Of a stretch of 64,000 nt of DNA, positions 52,945 to 63,625 are shown one piece after another. Numbering within the stretch: position 1 is the stretch's first letter; the number at the start of each line of letters is the position of its first letter. The stretch comes from Acinetobacter nectaris CIP 110549 (lineage in GTDB: Bacteria; Pseudomonadota; Gammaproteobacteria; Pseudomonadales; Moraxellaceae): positions 186,001 to 250,000 of the forward strand of contig NZ_KI530734.1 of NCBI RefSeq assembly GCF_000488215.1, read 5' to 3'. The position numbers and the translations under genes are program-made. Under the pieces are notes generated by a model that was not told where the DNA came from, did not search any database, and worked only from the letters and a program-made list of their open reading frames with translations.

Positions 52945-53733
52945 TTAAAAAGTCTTTGTAAGACTAAACATTGCACCCGTATCTACGCCACGTTTTGCAA
53001 CATGGTCATAACCCGCTGTATCAATATTTGTTCCAACTGCATCTAACTCAGCAGTTAAGCCATTAATAGATTTAACATTATATGTTACACCTGCTTTCCA
53101 ATCGATGTAATTATCATCATTGCCGTATACAGCAATCTTATGATTGGCTTTGCTATAACCTACACTTGCAACCCCACCAAAACCTGTATCGGCAAATGGT
53201 ACAGCGTACGCTAAATTAAAGTTCCAATTATTAATACGGTGACCTTCAGAATTTTTCGTCGAGTTTCCACCATAATTATTACTATAGGCAATACTTGGCG
53301 TAATACTGTCACCTTTTACAAACGCATCGGCAAAAGTAAGACGAGCATAAATTTCTGGATAGTTTAAGCCATGCCCACTCGGGTAATTATAATACGCAAG
53401 ACCTGTATCTAATACTGGTTGTAGCGTACTTGAAAGTGGCAGTTTAGTCGTATAACCAATAGAAGGATCTAATTCTAAATGCGGAGATACCCCACCAAAG
53501 TCAACATTTGAAGAAAATACGCTGATATATACACCCGAATCATGCGCTAAAGTAAATGTACCTTGTAATGCAGGATCATTTTGTGTTTGTGTTTGACCAC
53601 GGAAACGGTAGTCAGAAGTTAATGCAACATTTCCAGAAAAAGAAAGTCCATACTGTTGTAAACCATTATCTGCTGCATTTGCCACACTAGAAACAGCTAG
53701 AACACCTGTTACGAATAATAATTTATGAAACAT
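52945..53733 (-). CDS. TorF family putative outer-membrane porin
   Basis: A 262-residue protein with a signal peptide (about 1-20, cleaved after VANA) and a beta-barrel pattern of alternating Tyr/Gly strands ending in Phe (LTKTF), as needed for BAM assembly. NVALTSDYRFRGQTQ near the N-terminus is characteristic of the TorF/TIGR02001 family. ATG at 53733 follows AGGGGGAA. Substrate is unknown. It is divergent from the OprD-type porin and shares its promoter region. Confidence 0.9.
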   Translation of the reverse strand: MFHKLLFVTGVLAVSSVANAADNGLQQYGLSFSGNVALTSDYRFRGQTQTQNDPALQGTFTLAHDSGVYISVFSSNVDFGGVSPHLELDPSIGYTTKLPLSSTLQPVLDTGLAYYNYPSGHGLNYPEIYARLTFADAFVKGDSITPSIAYSNNYGGNSTKNSEGHRINNWNFNLAYAVPFADTGFGGVASVGYSKANHKIAVYGNDDNYIDWKAGVTYNVKSINGLTAELDAVGTNIDTAGYDHVAKRGVDTGAMFSLTKTF

Positions 53734-54059
53734 ATTTCCCCCTAAATACATACAAATGAAGATAGCTTAAATATAAGCAAATATTAAACCAAGGCTCATT
53801 GCCTACTTTAACAAAAATTTCATTATTATGAAATTTGGTATACTTTTTGCTAATTAATATTTAAGAATATACAGTGTATATTACCAATATAGACACATAT
53901 ATCTAAAAAAAATCATAGCAAATCCGTATTTTATATATGGCACATGGTAAATAAATTTGCAAAGACGGTTTTTTTTATTATAGATTAGTTGGTCTTTTGT
54001 TAACTCACTGTGTTTTGATTAGCTCCAAATTACAGTTACCTCATTGGGGAAATACATAC
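53734..54059. promoter_or_regulatory. torF/oprD divergent region with palindromes
   Basis: These 326 bases hold no gene. AATATACA/TGTATATT around a single G (53866-53882) is a perfect 8-1-8 palindrome, and AAATTTCAT/ATGAAATTT around TATT (53815-53836) a 9-4-9 one. Both resemble operators placed to control one or both porin genes. The DNA is very AT-rich and no consensus promoter can be fixed. Confidence 0.45.
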
Positions 54060-55343
54060 ATGCCAAAATTACACAAGAAACTTGCACTCGCACTTGTTGT
54101 ACAAGCAACGCTTCTTTCAACTGCATACGCAAGTGAACAAAGTGACTCAAAAGGGTTCGTTGAAGACTCAAAAGGTTCTATCTTATTACGTAATGGTTGG
54201 ATAAACCGTGACTTCACAACCAACGGTACATATAAAAGCTCATGGGGCCAAGGTGTTATTGGAAAGTTTGACTCAGGATTTACACAAGGAACTGTTGGTT
54301 TTGGTGTTGGCGCTTTAGGTGACTTTGCATTTAAGCTTGGCGATAACTCACATGCTGGCAACCAAATGCTCTACAAAGATGGACAAAAAGATATTTGGGC
54401 ACGTGGTGGTGTCAATGTAAAAGCACGTATTTCAAATACTACTGTTGTTTACGGTACGCAGTTCTTACAATTGCCTGTACTTGCAAGTAATGACCTTCGT
54501 CTACTCCCTGAATACTACACAGGTACATTGGTTACAAGCCATGAAATTAAAGATTTAGAAGTTGTTTATGGTCATTTCACAAAAGATCAATACTCTAACC
54601 AAATTAACACTGATGGCAATCACTTAAAGCGTGCTGATGTTTGGGGTGCAAAATATCAATTCACCAAGGACTTACAAGGTTCATACTACGGTGCAGCATT
54701 CAAAAATGCCTTACAACGTCACTACTTAGATTTAAACTATAAGCTACCTCTTGCTGCCGATCGTTCATTAACATTTGATTTAAATGGTTATCATACTAAA
54801 TATGATGCTAACTTAGACTCAGACAACTCTAAAGAGCGCATTCTTTCATTCCCTACAGGCGCATATAATACAGAGAAGAAAAACAATATTTGGGCTGTAG
54901 CTGCTACGTATAACCAAGGCCCTCATACAGGTATGCTTTCATACCAACAAAGTACTGGCAATGTTGGTTATGATTACAACATTGTGGGTGATGGCGGTGG
55001 TTCTATTGCGCTTCCAAACTCATATTTCTCTGACTTTAATGGGAACCATGAAAAATCCCTACAAGCGATGTACTCTTTAGACTTCGGTGCACTTGGTGTT
55101 CCTGGTTTAACTTGGACAACTGCTTATGTATATGGTTGGAATATCCATGTTCAAGACAAAACAGATAATGCCAAAGAACGTGAAATCTTTAACCAAGTCA
55201 AATATACCGTTCAAAATGGTTTTGCTAAAGATTTAAGCTTTAAAGTACGTAATTCAACATATCGTGCAAATGCAAGCTACAACGATTATGCAGGTAATAC
55301 TAACGAATGGCGCTTATACTTAGAATATCCAATTAATTTCTAA
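54060..55343 (+). CDS. oprD: OprD family outer-membrane porin
   Basis: A 427-residue OprD/Occ-family porin with a signal peptide (about 1-23, ending TAYAS) and the family opening GFVEDSKGSILLRNGWINRD (about 30-49). Beta strands and a terminal LYLEYPINF complete the 18-strand barrel pattern. ATG at 54060 (MPKLHKK) gives the signal peptide; the upstream extension does not. By context it matches the A. baumannii OprD homologue called OccAB1 (recalled), which imports small amino acids and some carbapenems. Confidence 0.92.
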   Translation: MPKLHKKLALALVVQATLLSTAYASEQSDSKGFVEDSKGSILLRNGWINRDFTTNGTYKSSWGQGVIGKFDSGFTQGTVGFGVGALGDFAFKLGDNSHAGNQMLYKDGQKDIWARGGVNVKARISNTTVVYGTQFLQLPVLASNDLRLLPEYYTGTLVTSHEIKDLEVVYGHFTKDQYSNQINTDGNHLKRADVWGAKYQFTKDLQGSYYGAAFKNALQRHYLDLNYKLPLAADRSLTFDLNGYHTKYDANLDSDNSKERILSFPTGAYNTEKKNNIWAVAATYNQGPHTGMLSYQQSTGNVGYDYNIVGDGGGSIALPNSYFSDFNGNHEKSLQAMYSLDFGALGVPGLTWTTAYVYGWNIHVQDKTDNAKEREIFNQVKYTVQNGFAKDLSFKVRNSTYRANASYNDYAGNTNEWRLYLEYPINF

Positions 55344-55358
55344 GCCAACGTACTCAAT

Positions 55359-55386
55359 AAAAAAGCCTTCATACGAAGGCTTTTTT
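55359..55386. terminator. Bidirectional terminator between oprD and ppa
   Basis: AAAAAAGCCTTC/GAAGGCTTTTTT with a 4-base loop; T-runs on both strands serve two convergent genes. Confidence 0.9.
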
Positions 55387-55400
55387 ATTATTTCAATATT

Positions 55401-55925
55401 TTATTTTGCTGCTGCAATTGCTTTTACAACTTCAGCTTTAGCAACGTCTGCACCTTCCCAACCAGAGATTTTCACCCATTTGCCAGGCTCTAAATCTTTA
55501 TAGTGTGCAAAGAAATGTTCAATTTGGCTAATAAGCAGTTTTGGCAAATCTGTATATTCTTGGATATCTGTATAAAGTGCAGATAATTTTTCATGTGGAA
55601 CTGCAACAAGTTTTGCATCAATACCACCATCGTCTTCCATGTTTAATTTACCAACAGGGCGACAACGAATGACTGAACCTGGTTCAACTGGATGCGGTGT
55701 TACAACCAATACGTCTAGAGGATCACCATCTTCAGAAAGTGTGTTTGGTACATAACCATAGTTCGCAGGGTAAAACATTGTTGTTGCCATAAAACGGTCT
55801 ACAAACAATGCATCAGAATCTTTATCTACTTCATATTTAATTGGTGCAGCATTCGCTGGAATTTCAATGACAACATAAATATCATTTGGTGCATCTTTAC
55901 CCGCAGGGATATTGCTATAGCTCAT
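55401..55925 (-). CDS. ppa: Inorganic pyrophosphatase
   Basis: A 174-residue family I soluble pyrophosphatase. The metal-binding signature DGDPLDVLV (about 66-74) and YGYVPNT are conserved, as are [12 protein letters not shown] near the N-terminus. It drives biosynthesis by hydrolysing PPi. Monocistronic by position. Confidence 0.98.
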   Translation of the reverse strand: MSYSNIPAGKDAPNDIYVVIEIPANAAPIKYEVDKDSDALFVDRFMATTMFYPANYGYVPNTLSEDGDPLDVLVVTPHPVEPGSVIRCRPVGKLNMEDDGGIDAKLVAVPHEKLSALYTDIQEYTDLPKLLISQIEHFFAHYKDLEPGKWVKISGWEGADVAKAEVVKAIAAAK

Positions 55926-56065
55926 TTCAATACTCTTGTATTTACGATTGGTTATCTTCTTAATTATACATTTTACAGCAGCTTTTTCTAATGAAGTTGA
56001 CGTAAAAGTAACTTAGCAATCATATCATTGCATTCATTCTTAAAAATAATGCAATATCATTAATG

Positions 56066-56464
56066 TTATGTCAGTCGAATGACCAACACTAGCAGAAAAA
56101 TAGGGCAACACATCGACAGCAGCCACATCACAGAACGAAGGCTACTCCAATTTGCCAAATAGCAAATACCATATAAAACGCGCAATATTAAATATGCACT
56201 GCCTAAGATCATAATGACATGCTGATCAATCACCATATATTCAGCCATTAAAATAGCGGCAATAAATAAAGGTAACCCTTCAAAACTATTTTGTTGTGCT
56301 GCATTTGCTCTTGCAGCCAAACCATTTGTATTAGATAAAAACTGACGTGGATTTTGATTATCTTTTAATGTAAAACCACCTACAGCTTTTGCAATCATTG
56401 CAAATACATAAGGCAACAAACATGCGATTAAAATTAAATAAACAATGCCACTTATGCTCTGCAT
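56066..56464 (-). CDS. MAPEG family membrane protein
   Basis: A 132-residue protein with four hydrophobic helices and the MAPEG motif RANAAQQNSFEGLPLFIAA (about 52-70). Members include glutathione-dependent enzymes and others of unknown activity. ATG at 56464 is chosen; the TTG five codons upstream is weaker. Common bacterial MAPEG proteins of this size are uncharacterised, so no reaction is assigned. Confidence 0.85.
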   Translation of the reverse strand: MQSISGIVYLILIACLLPYVFAMIAKAVGGFTLKDNQNPRQFLSNTNGLAARANAAQQNSFEGLPLFIAAILMAEYMVIDQHVIMILGSAYLILRVLYGICYLANWSSLRSVMWLLSMCCPIFLLVLVIRLT

Positions 56465-56571
56465 GAAATCGACTCTCAACTCAGATTGAACTCAATAATT
56501 TATAATAGCATGGCTTTTTTTACTATTTTTCGGTTAAATATAAATAGATTTGTACCTTTAATGGAATATAA

Positions 56572-56970
56572 ATGCCACAACCTGACCAACAAGAATTATT
56601 AAATGCACTTGATCAACACCAAGTTGCTAAAAAAAAGCTTGATCGTATTTTAATGATTGTTCTTCCAATTATTGCATTTCTAATTAGCATGATCTGTGCA
56701 AATTGGACATGGTTTTCTACATTAGGAACCATTATTGTACTCACACTTGCATTCATAGCCGTTGGTATTCAGCGTTGGTCTATCACTCTATGGCTTGCTA
56801 TTATTGTTGTTTATTGCTGTATCGATAATTATTTCAGCTATGGTACGCTCGTTCTAAGCAAGTTAAAAATGCAAGCGCTCACAATGCTTATTTTTACGAT
56901 TATTTTTCATGTGGCTCGCCCTTACCTAGATCAAGTCATGCAACATAGTCTCATAAAAAAAGACCGATAA
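56572..56970 (+). CDS. Small uncharacterised membrane protein
   Basis: A 132-residue protein with a polar N-terminus (about 1-24, Gln/Lys-rich) and four hydrophobic stretches (about 25-43, 46-66, 71-85, 98-113). No family is recognised. It is flanked by MAPEG (divergent) and fadD (convergent) and ends in a terminator. Inner-membrane location is inferred. Confidence 0.75.
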   Translation: MPQPDQQELLNALDQHQVAKKKLDRILMIVLPIIAFLISMICANWTWFSTLGTIIVLTLAFIAVGIQRWSITLWLAIIVVYCCIDNYFSYGTLVLSKLKMQALTMLIFTIIFHVARPYLDQVMQHSLIKKDR

Positions 56971-56982
56971 ATCGATCTTTTT
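56956..56982. terminator. Bidirectional terminator before fadD end
   Basis: AAAAAGACCGAT and ATCGATCTTTTT pair with one mismatch; T-run on the plus strand and A-run start give termination for both convergent genes. It overlaps the stop of the plus-strand gene. Confidence 0.7.
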
Positions 56983-56990
56983 ACTTTCTT

Positions 56991-58667
56991 CTATCCTTGC
57001 TTACGTAAGTCCTTACGTAAAATTTTCCCAACATTCGACTTCGGTAACTCATCCATAAATTCAACAAATCTTGGACGCTTATAACCTGTTAAGTTTGCCT
57101 TTGCATAAGCCAATAACTCTTCTGTTGTCAAAGAGTTATCTTTCTTTACAACAAAAAGCTTTGGTGCTTCTCCCGAGCGCTCATCAGGCACACCTACAGC
57201 AGCTACTTCTAAAACCTTAGGATGTTGGGCAATAACTTCTTCAATTTCATTTGGATAAACATTAAAGCCGGATACTAAAATCATGTCTTTTTTACGATCT
57301 ACAATTTTAATATAGCCGCGCTCATCCATAATACCAATATCGCCTGAACGAAAGAAACCATCTTCTGTCATGACTTTTTCTGTTTCATCAGGACGATTCC
57401 AGTACCCTTTCATGACTTGTGGGCCACGAATACAAATTTCACCCTGCTCTCCTAAAGGAACTTCTTTCCCATCATCATCTAAAATCGCAATATCTGTTGA
57501 TGGTAAAGGAATACCTATTGTTCCTGTAAACTCTTCAGATACAGGCGGATTAAATACAACGGCTGGAGAGGTTTCAGAAAGGCCATAGCCTTCATGAATA
57601 ATAATTCCCGTATATTTTTTCCATGCTTCAGCTGTCGATGGTAGAACAGACATACCCCCACCAACCGCAATTTGCATTTGACTATGATCAATTTGCTTAA
57701 ATGCATCATTATGTACAAGTGCATTAAACAAAGTATTTACGGCTGGAAAAACTGTTGGCTTAAACTTAGCAATTTCTTTAACTAAAGCAGGCAAATCTCT
57801 TGGATTTGGAATAAGTAAATTAGTCGCACCTTGGCATAATCCATACAGCTCACAAATGGTAAATGCAAAGATATGATACAAAGGTAATGCCGCCAAAAAG
57901 CGATATTCAGGGTTTTTAACTGTACGAAACTTACTTTCAAATAAATTTCTAATTTGAAGCATATTTGCTGCCAAGTTTCGATGGGTCAGTTCAGCACCTT
58001 TCGAAATTCCTGTTGTTCCACCTGTATATTGCAAAATAAACGTATCATCTAAACTTAAAGAAGGACGTTTATATTGGTTTGGGTTTACCTGACTTAATGC
58101 CGTATTAAATGATATGTACCCCGGAATGTGCCATTTTGGTATTTGTTTACGCACCGTACGTAATACAAAATTGACAATAGTTCCTTTCACCATACCAAGC
58201 ATGTCACCAACCGAAGCAACTACAACATGTTTTACAGGGGTTTTTCCAATTATTTTTTCATAAACTGAAGCAAAATTTTCAAGAATTATCAGTGTTTCCA
58301 CACCTGCATCATTTAATTGATGCTCAAGCTCTCTTGCTGTGTATAAAGGATTTACATTGACTAGAATACAACCAGCACGCAATATTCCTAAGCTGGCAAC
58401 AGGATATTGCAATACATTAGGCATCATAATGGCAACACGTGTGCCTTTTTTAAGACCTAAGCTTTGTAAATAGCAAGCAAACTTTCGGCTTTCTAACTCA
58501 AGATCTGTATAAGTCAGCTTTTTATCCATAAAGATAAAGGCATCACGCGAGCCAAATTTTTGAAAACTTTCTTCAAATAGATCAATTAAAGAAGTATTTT
58601 CAGGTGGCAAGTTGATCTCGTTTTGAATACCTGTTCGCTTGTATTCATCAAACCATATCTTTTCCAT
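56991..58667 (-). CDS. fadD: Long-chain fatty acid--CoA ligase
   Basis: A 558-residue adenylate-forming enzyme that activates fatty acids for beta-oxidation. The AMP-binding signature YTGGTTGISKGAELTHRN (about 213-230), GYGLSETSP and the C-terminal lysine motif PKSNVGKILRKDLR are present. Size fits FadD. It has its own upstream gap to parC. Confidence 0.94.
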   Translation of the reverse strand: MEKIWFDEYKRTGIQNEINLPPENTSLIDLFEESFQKFGSRDAFIFMDKKLTYTDLELESRKFACYLQSLGLKKGTRVAIMMPNVLQYPVASLGILRAGCILVNVNPLYTARELEHQLNDAGVETLIILENFASVYEKIIGKTPVKHVVVASVGDMLGMVKGTIVNFVLRTVRKQIPKWHIPGYISFNTALSQVNPNQYKRPSLSLDDTFILQYTGGTTGISKGAELTHRNLAANMLQIRNLFESKFRTVKNPEYRFLAALPLYHIFAFTICELYGLCQGATNLLIPNPRDLPALVKEIAKFKPTVFPAVNTLFNALVHNDAFKQIDHSQMQIAVGGGMSVLPSTAEAWKKYTGIIIHEGYGLSETSPAVVFNPPVSEEFTGTIGIPLPSTDIAILDDDGKEVPLGEQGEICIRGPQVMKGYWNRPDETEKVMTEDGFFRSGDIGIMDERGYIKIVDRKKDMILVSGFNVYPNEIEEVIAQHPKVLEVAAVGVPDERSGEAPKLFVVKKDNSLTTEELLAYAKANLTGYKRPRFVEFMDELPKSNVGKILRKDLRKQG

Positions 58668-58779
58668 AATGCCAGCTAACTCCAGTTTAAGAATTTATTC
58701 ATTATAAACATGATTGTGAGTTGGCGAACTTCAAAGTTTACCAACAGAACACTTTTCACAATATCATATCTCGTTGTAA

Positions 58780-61005
58780 TCAAAATGATGTATAAACTTC
58801 GAGTTTATATGCTTTTTGATAACCACGAGGCAGTACTTGTCCTTTACTTGCACGCTTGCCAATATATTTGGCCAAGTCATCCCCTTTCAGCTTCAGTTTT
58901 TGCTGTCCTGCTGTGACTTCTAGCATATCTGTTAACTGAAGTGGTTCAATTGCAAGTAATGACTCTGATTTATCTAATTGTACTAATTTATTCCCTTTAC
59001 CTTTGTTTAACATTGGCAATTCTGCCAATTCAGTCACAAGTAAACGACCTGCCGATGTTAAAAGTGCAAGGTGTGTATGCTCTTTTATTGGCAATAATGG
59101 CAATGCTTGCGCTCCCTCAGGCAAAGTTAAAAATGCCTTACCTGCTTTTGCATTGGTATCTAAAGACTGTGCTACTGTTTTAAAACCAAAACCTGCCGAG
59201 CTTGCCACCATCATTTCTTGCTTATCATCAGCAATATACAGCTGAATAAAATTCACACCACTTGCAGGAGACAAACGAGAGCTTAATGGCTCTCCTAAGC
59301 CCCTTGCAGAAGGTAGTGTAGAAATGGCTAAGGCATAACTTCGCCCTGACTCATCTAATATATATACACGCTGATTCGTCTTACCCACAGCATGACTCAA
59401 GTATTGATCACCTGCACGATAATTCAGTTTTTCTGCATCAACATCAGCGCCCTTTGCTGCACGAACCCAACCTGCTTGTGATAAAACAACCGTGACAGGT
59501 TCTGCTGGTACAAGATCTTGCTCTTTAATTTGCACTGCATCATCACGCGCTACAATTTGTGAACGACGATCATCGCCAAACCTCTTAGCATCTGACTTCA
59601 ACTCATCAATAATCAATGCTTTTAACGACTCAGGATTTTCTAACTGCTCTCGAATAATGGCAGCACGTGCAGATAACTCATCTTGCTCTTTACGAATTTC
59701 CATTTCTTGTAACTTAGCCAAATGGCGAAGTTTCAGCTCTAAAATTGCCTCTGCTTGAATCTCATCAATCGCAAATTTTTCCATCAAAACAGTTTTAGGA
59801 TCATCTTCTTCACGAATAATCTGAATAACTGTATCAATGTCTAAATATGCAATGAGCAGACCTGCCAATATATGCAGTCGTTTTTCTATTTTATTTAAAT
59901 GATACTGTAAACGGCGCGTCACTGTATTCTTACGAATAGAAATCCATTCTAAAAGAATTTGACGAATAGATTTTACTTGCGGTTTACCATCTGCACCAAT
60001 CATATTGAGATTGACACGATAACTACTTTCTAGATCTGTGGTTGCAAATAAATGGCTCATTACCATTGCAGCATCCACACGATTCGAGCGTAAAACAATG
60101 ACCAATCGTGTTGGGTTTTTATGATCAGATTCATCACGAATATCTGAAACCAATGGCAACTTCTTCGCTTGCATTTGGTCTGCAATTTGCGTGACTACTT
60201 TAGAGCCTGACACCTGAAATGGTAGCTCATGAATAATAATTTCATTTTTTTCAACACTATATAGTGCGCGAACACGGTAACTACCACGACCCGTCACTTG
60301 TATTTTCAACAAATCTTCAGGTGACGTAATAATTTCTGCCTTGGTGGGTAAATCAGGCCCCGGAATATATTCAGCAACTTTTTGGTCAGTTAATTGTGGA
60401 TTACGAATTAAAGCAATCGTCCCCTTAATTACTTCACGTAAATTATGAGGAGGGATATCTGTTGCCATACCCACTGCTATACCTGTTGTACCATTTAAAA
60501 GAATATTGGGTACACGTGCAGGTAAATTAATTGGTTCTTTTAATGAGCCATCAAAGTTATCTTGCCAATCACAAGTGCCTTGACCAAGCTCCGAGAGCAA
60601 TAACTCACTAAACTGGGAAAGTTTGGCCTCTGTATAACGCATGGCTGCAAATGATTTCGGGTCATCAGGCGAACCCCAGTTCCCTTGTCCTTCAATAAAA
60701 CGATAGCGATAGCTAAAAGGCTGTGCCATTAACACCATTGCTTCATAACATGCCGAATCACCATGCGGATGGTATTTACCTAAAACATCACCCACTGTAC
60801 GTGCAGACTTTTTAGGCTTTCCGCTATGCTTTAAGCCCAGCTCACTCATTGCATAGACAATACGACGCTGTACAGGTTTTAAACCATCACTAATATGAGG
60901 CAATGCACGATCCATAATGACGTACATTGCATAGTTGAGATACGCTTGTTCAGTAAATTCTGCAACAGAACGGTTTTCAGTTGCATGATGAGTCAGACTA
61001 GACAT
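58780..61005 (-). CDS. parC: Topoisomerase IV subunit A
   Basis: A 741-residue ParC that decatenates chromosomes with ParE. The catalytic tyrosine is Tyr124 ([10 protein letters not shown]). The quinolone-resistance region [14 protein letters not shown] has Ser84 and Glu88, the susceptible residues in A. baumannii numbering. The C-terminal beta-pinwheel (about 490-741) is present. parE is not adjacent. Confidence 0.97.
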   Translation of the reverse strand: MSSLTHHATENRSVAEFTEQAYLNYAMYVIMDRALPHISDGLKPVQRRIVYAMSELGLKHSGKPKKSARTVGDVLGKYHPHGDSACYEAMVLMAQPFSYRYRFIEGQGNWGSPDDPKSFAAMRYTEAKLSQFSELLLSELGQGTCDWQDNFDGSLKEPINLPARVPNILLNGTTGIAVGMATDIPPHNLREVIKGTIALIRNPQLTDQKVAEYIPGPDLPTKAEIITSPEDLLKIQVTGRGSYRVRALYSVEKNEIIIHELPFQVSGSKVVTQIADQMQAKKLPLVSDIRDESDHKNPTRLVIVLRSNRVDAAMVMSHLFATTDLESSYRVNLNMIGADGKPQVKSIRQILLEWISIRKNTVTRRLQYHLNKIEKRLHILAGLLIAYLDIDTVIQIIREEDDPKTVLMEKFAIDEIQAEAILELKLRHLAKLQEMEIRKEQDELSARAAIIREQLENPESLKALIIDELKSDAKRFGDDRRSQIVARDDAVQIKEQDLVPAEPVTVVLSQAGWVRAAKGADVDAEKLNYRAGDQYLSHAVGKTNQRVYILDESGRSYALAISTLPSARGLGEPLSSRLSPASGVNFIQLYIADDKQEMMVASSAGFGFKTVAQSLDTNAKAGKAFLTLPEGAQALPLLPIKEHTHLALLTSAGRLLVTELAELPMLNKGKGNKLVQLDKSESLLAIEPLQLTDMLEVTAGQQKLKLKGDDLAKYIGKRASKGQVLPRGYQKAYKLEVYTSF

Positions 61006-61128
61006 AAATGTAAACGGCCAATTCGTTATTTGTTATCTGTCGCCTATGCTAGTCTGTGCATCACATAAGAACAAGTGTTTGTCTACTTTTCGCTGATTTA
61101 TTGATAACTCATTTACATTCAATATGCA

Positions 61129-62322
61129 TCATATTTGCTTTTGTGCATTCTTATTTAAAAAATACATAAGAATCACTGCAAAGACTGTAATGACGCCAGC
61201 AACGCCATATAAATTTTGCATACCAATAAGAGGAATAAGCAATCCTGCAAGTGGTCCAATAAACATAAGTGCAATATCCAAAAATGCATTATATACGCCC
61301 AGTGCAGAACCTCTATTTTGAGCCTCTACTTGCTTAACTGCTTCTACACCCAATGAAGGAAAGACCAAAGAGAAGCCCGCACCAACAAGGAATGCGCCCA
61401 CATATGCCATACCAATATACGTACTTCCCCATATAAGAAGTAGCCCTAATGCCTCAATGACAAATGAGCATAATGAAACTTTAATACCACCAAACTTAGG
61501 AATCATTTTCCCAAATATAAGCCGAATAAATACAAACCCAATACTAAAGACACTTAAAGCATAAGCAGCATTCGGCCAATGTCTCTCATCAAAATATAGT
61601 GTAATAAATGTAGAAATCACACCAAAACCAACCGTCCCTAAAGCCAATGCAGCACCAAAAACCCACACTTTTGACGCAACCTTTAAGAACGCAATTTTTG
61701 TATCTACTTTTACACGAACCGTTGGCTTACGGTATGCTAGAACAAAACCAATCACAGCTAAAAGTAGCGTTGTTGCCGCAAATGCATATGTAGAAAAATG
61801 ATTATTTAAATACACACCAAGAGGTGCGCCAAAAGCCATTGCTGAATACGTTGCCACACCATTCCAAGAAATTACTCGTGAAGTTTCCGTACGAGCAACA
61901 AGGTTCATTCCCCATAAAGTTGAGCCTGTACTAGCAAAACTTTCTCCTGCACCTAAGCACAAACGCCCAAGTGCAAACAAAATTAAGCTCAATGATGGCT
62001 TATCCATACAAAATACAGCAAGAATGGAGAAAACACCGCTCATACCACAACAACCAAGCCCCATAAGCACAACTTTACGTGCACCTAGCATATCTGCCAG
62101 TTGCCCTGCTTTTGGTCGTGTTAACAATGTTGCTAAGTATTGAATACTAATTATGCCGCCTGCAATAAATGAACTGTATTGCAGTTGTTGGCTTACGAGT
62201 TGAGGTAAAATAGCAAGTGGTAAGCCAACTGACAAATAGGCAAAAAAAGTAAATATAACAACAGAGATAATTTTTTTATTTAATTCATAATTTGACGTAT
62301 TTGCTGCTGTTTGAGTATCCAT
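61129..62322 (-). CDS. MFS transporter
   Basis: A 397-residue major facilitator protein with twelve hydrophobic helices. The loop 2-3 motif is GQLADMLGARKVVLMG (about 73-88), and GRLCLGAGESF resembles the YhhS/YfcJ drug-efflux-like group. ATG at 62322 is preferred over GTG at 62337, though neither has a good ribosome site. Substrate unknown; the group includes putative arabinose and drug exporters. Confidence 0.85.
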   Translation of the reverse strand: MDTQTAANTSNYELNKKIISVVIFTFFAYLSVGLPLAILPQLVSQQLQYSSFIAGGIISIQYLATLLTRPKAGQLADMLGARKVVLMGLGCCGMSGVFSILAVFCMDKPSLSLILFALGRLCLGAGESFASTGSTLWGMNLVARTETSRVISWNGVATYSAMAFGAPLGVYLNNHFSTYAFAATTLLLAVIGFVLAYRKPTVRVKVDTKIAFLKVASKVWVFGAALALGTVGFGVISTFITLYFDERHWPNAAYALSVFSIGFVFIRLIFGKMIPKFGGIKVSLCSFVIEALGLLLIWGSTYIGMAYVGAFLVGAGFSLVFPSLGVEAVKQVEAQNRGSALGVYNAFLDIALMFIGPLAGLLIPLIGMQNLYGVAGVITVFAVILMYFLNKNAQKQI

Positions 62323-62409
62323 ACCGTTCTTTTTCACTATATGATGAAATGATTATAATTCAATCATTGAAACAGTTTTAGTTTTAGATACAAAACTATA
62401 AGGCTTTAT

Positions 62410-63054
62410 TTAAATATCTTTAGAAGAAGCCGATTGCTCATCATCATCTTGATAAATAAATTTTGGCATTTCAAGACCAAAATAGATCGCAATGACACGT
62501 AAACTAAAGCCAAAAACAAGCGTTGTCACGACTGTCCACTCAAGCACTAAACCAAAGTGCATACACAACCAATAACAAATGACTGATACAAAAGAAATAC
62601 TTGCATACAGCTCACGGCGGAAAATAAGTGGAACATCATTACATAGAATATCCCTTAAAATTCCACCAGATACACCTGTCATAATTCCTGCTACAGCAGA
62701 AACCACAAACCCATGCCCCATTTGAATTGCAATTTGACAACCTATAATAGTGAACCCAATTAAACCCAGTGCATCTAAAAGCAAGAAGATAGAACGTAAA
62801 TGTTTCATCCAATTTGCAATTAAAATGGTAAATAATGCCGCACAGCAAGTAAGTACAAGATATTCAGGATGCTTTACCCAACCAAGTGGATAGTGCCCTA
62901 ATAAAACATCTCTTACAGAACCGCCACCGAGTGCTGTTACACAAGCAATAAGAATGACACCAAACCAGTCCATACTCCTGCGTCCTGCAGAAAGTGCTCC
63001 CGTCATGGCTTCAGCAGTAATTGCAATAATATAAATAATGGTAAGTAACAACAT
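62410..63054 (-). CDS. TRIC-family cation channel (YicG/UPF0126)
   Basis: A 214-residue protein of seven hydrophobic helices with the two repeats typical of bacterial TRIC channels: GGGSVRDVLLGHYP (about 43-56) and SGGILRDILCNDVP (about 129-142), each with the KEV/GGxxRD motif. These form trimeric K+ or Na+ channels. Charged C-terminus ends in Asp/Glu/Ser. Confidence 0.9.
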   Translation of the reverse strand: MLLLTIIYIIAITAEAMTGALSAGRRSMDWFGVILIACVTALGGGSVRDVLLGHYPLGWVKHPEYLVLTCCAALFTILIANWMKHLRSIFLLLDALGLIGFTIIGCQIAIQMGHGFVVSAVAGIMTGVSGGILRDILCNDVPLIFRRELYASISFVSVICYWLCMHFGLVLEWTVVTTLVFGFSLRVIAIYFGLEMPKFIYQDDDEQSASSKDI

Positions 63055-63153
63055 ACCCTGTTCCTTGTATGGGGCATTATTAGTTTACAGAATAATGAAT
63101 TTTCATCTTTTTTCTATGAAATATTCTATTTTTCTACAGTACGCACTTCAGCT

Positions 63154-63624
63154 TCAAAGATATTTTGCACAACAAAGCTTAAATTTCTTATTAGATCCAC
63201 AGATACATGTCTGCTTCATCGTATATTTTTCTTCTAATGTTGGGTCTAAAAAGTACCATTGGTCTAAATGCTTCACAAAAAAAGAGTTCTCATAATGTGC
63301 ACATGTTTCGCCTTCTAACCAATAATATGCTTTAAACTCAACACTTGCATGGTTTTTATCAAGATTATCCCGATAGTTTAAAACCTCCAATGCTTTCCAC
63401 TCAGTGGTTTTACTCCAAGCCATCAATGCAGAAATATCTAAGGCATGTTGCTGATTCTTTGCAGTTGTTTTCACAATATAATCAACTTTTTGTTTTACAA
63501 ATGCGCTATAACGAGATCGCATTAACTGCTGTGCATTCTCTGCATATACTTTTCCTTCATGCAAAGGTAAACAGCATTCTTGGTAATACCCACCACCACA
63601 TGGGCAAGCCTGATTGTTTTCCAT
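63154..63624 (-). CDS. YchJ family SEC-C metal-binding protein
   Basis: A 156-residue protein with two SEC-C zinc motifs: CPCGGGYYQECC near the N-terminus (about 7-18) and CICGSNKKFKLCC at the end (about 140-152). The central NTF2-like domain (RSRYSAF, SVEFKAYY) matches UPF0225/YchJ. Its ATG immediately follows the terminator T-run of the upstream gene, leaving no recognisable ribosome site. Function is unknown. Confidence 0.9.
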   Translation of the reverse strand: MENNQACPCGGGYYQECCLPLHEGKVYAENAQQLMRSRYSAFVKQKVDYIVKTTAKNQQHALDISALMAWSKTTEWKALEVLNYRDNLDKNHASVEFKAYYWLEGETCAHYENSFFVKHLDQWYFLDPTLEEKYTMKQTCICGSNKKFKLCCAKYL

Positions 63625-63625
63625 A

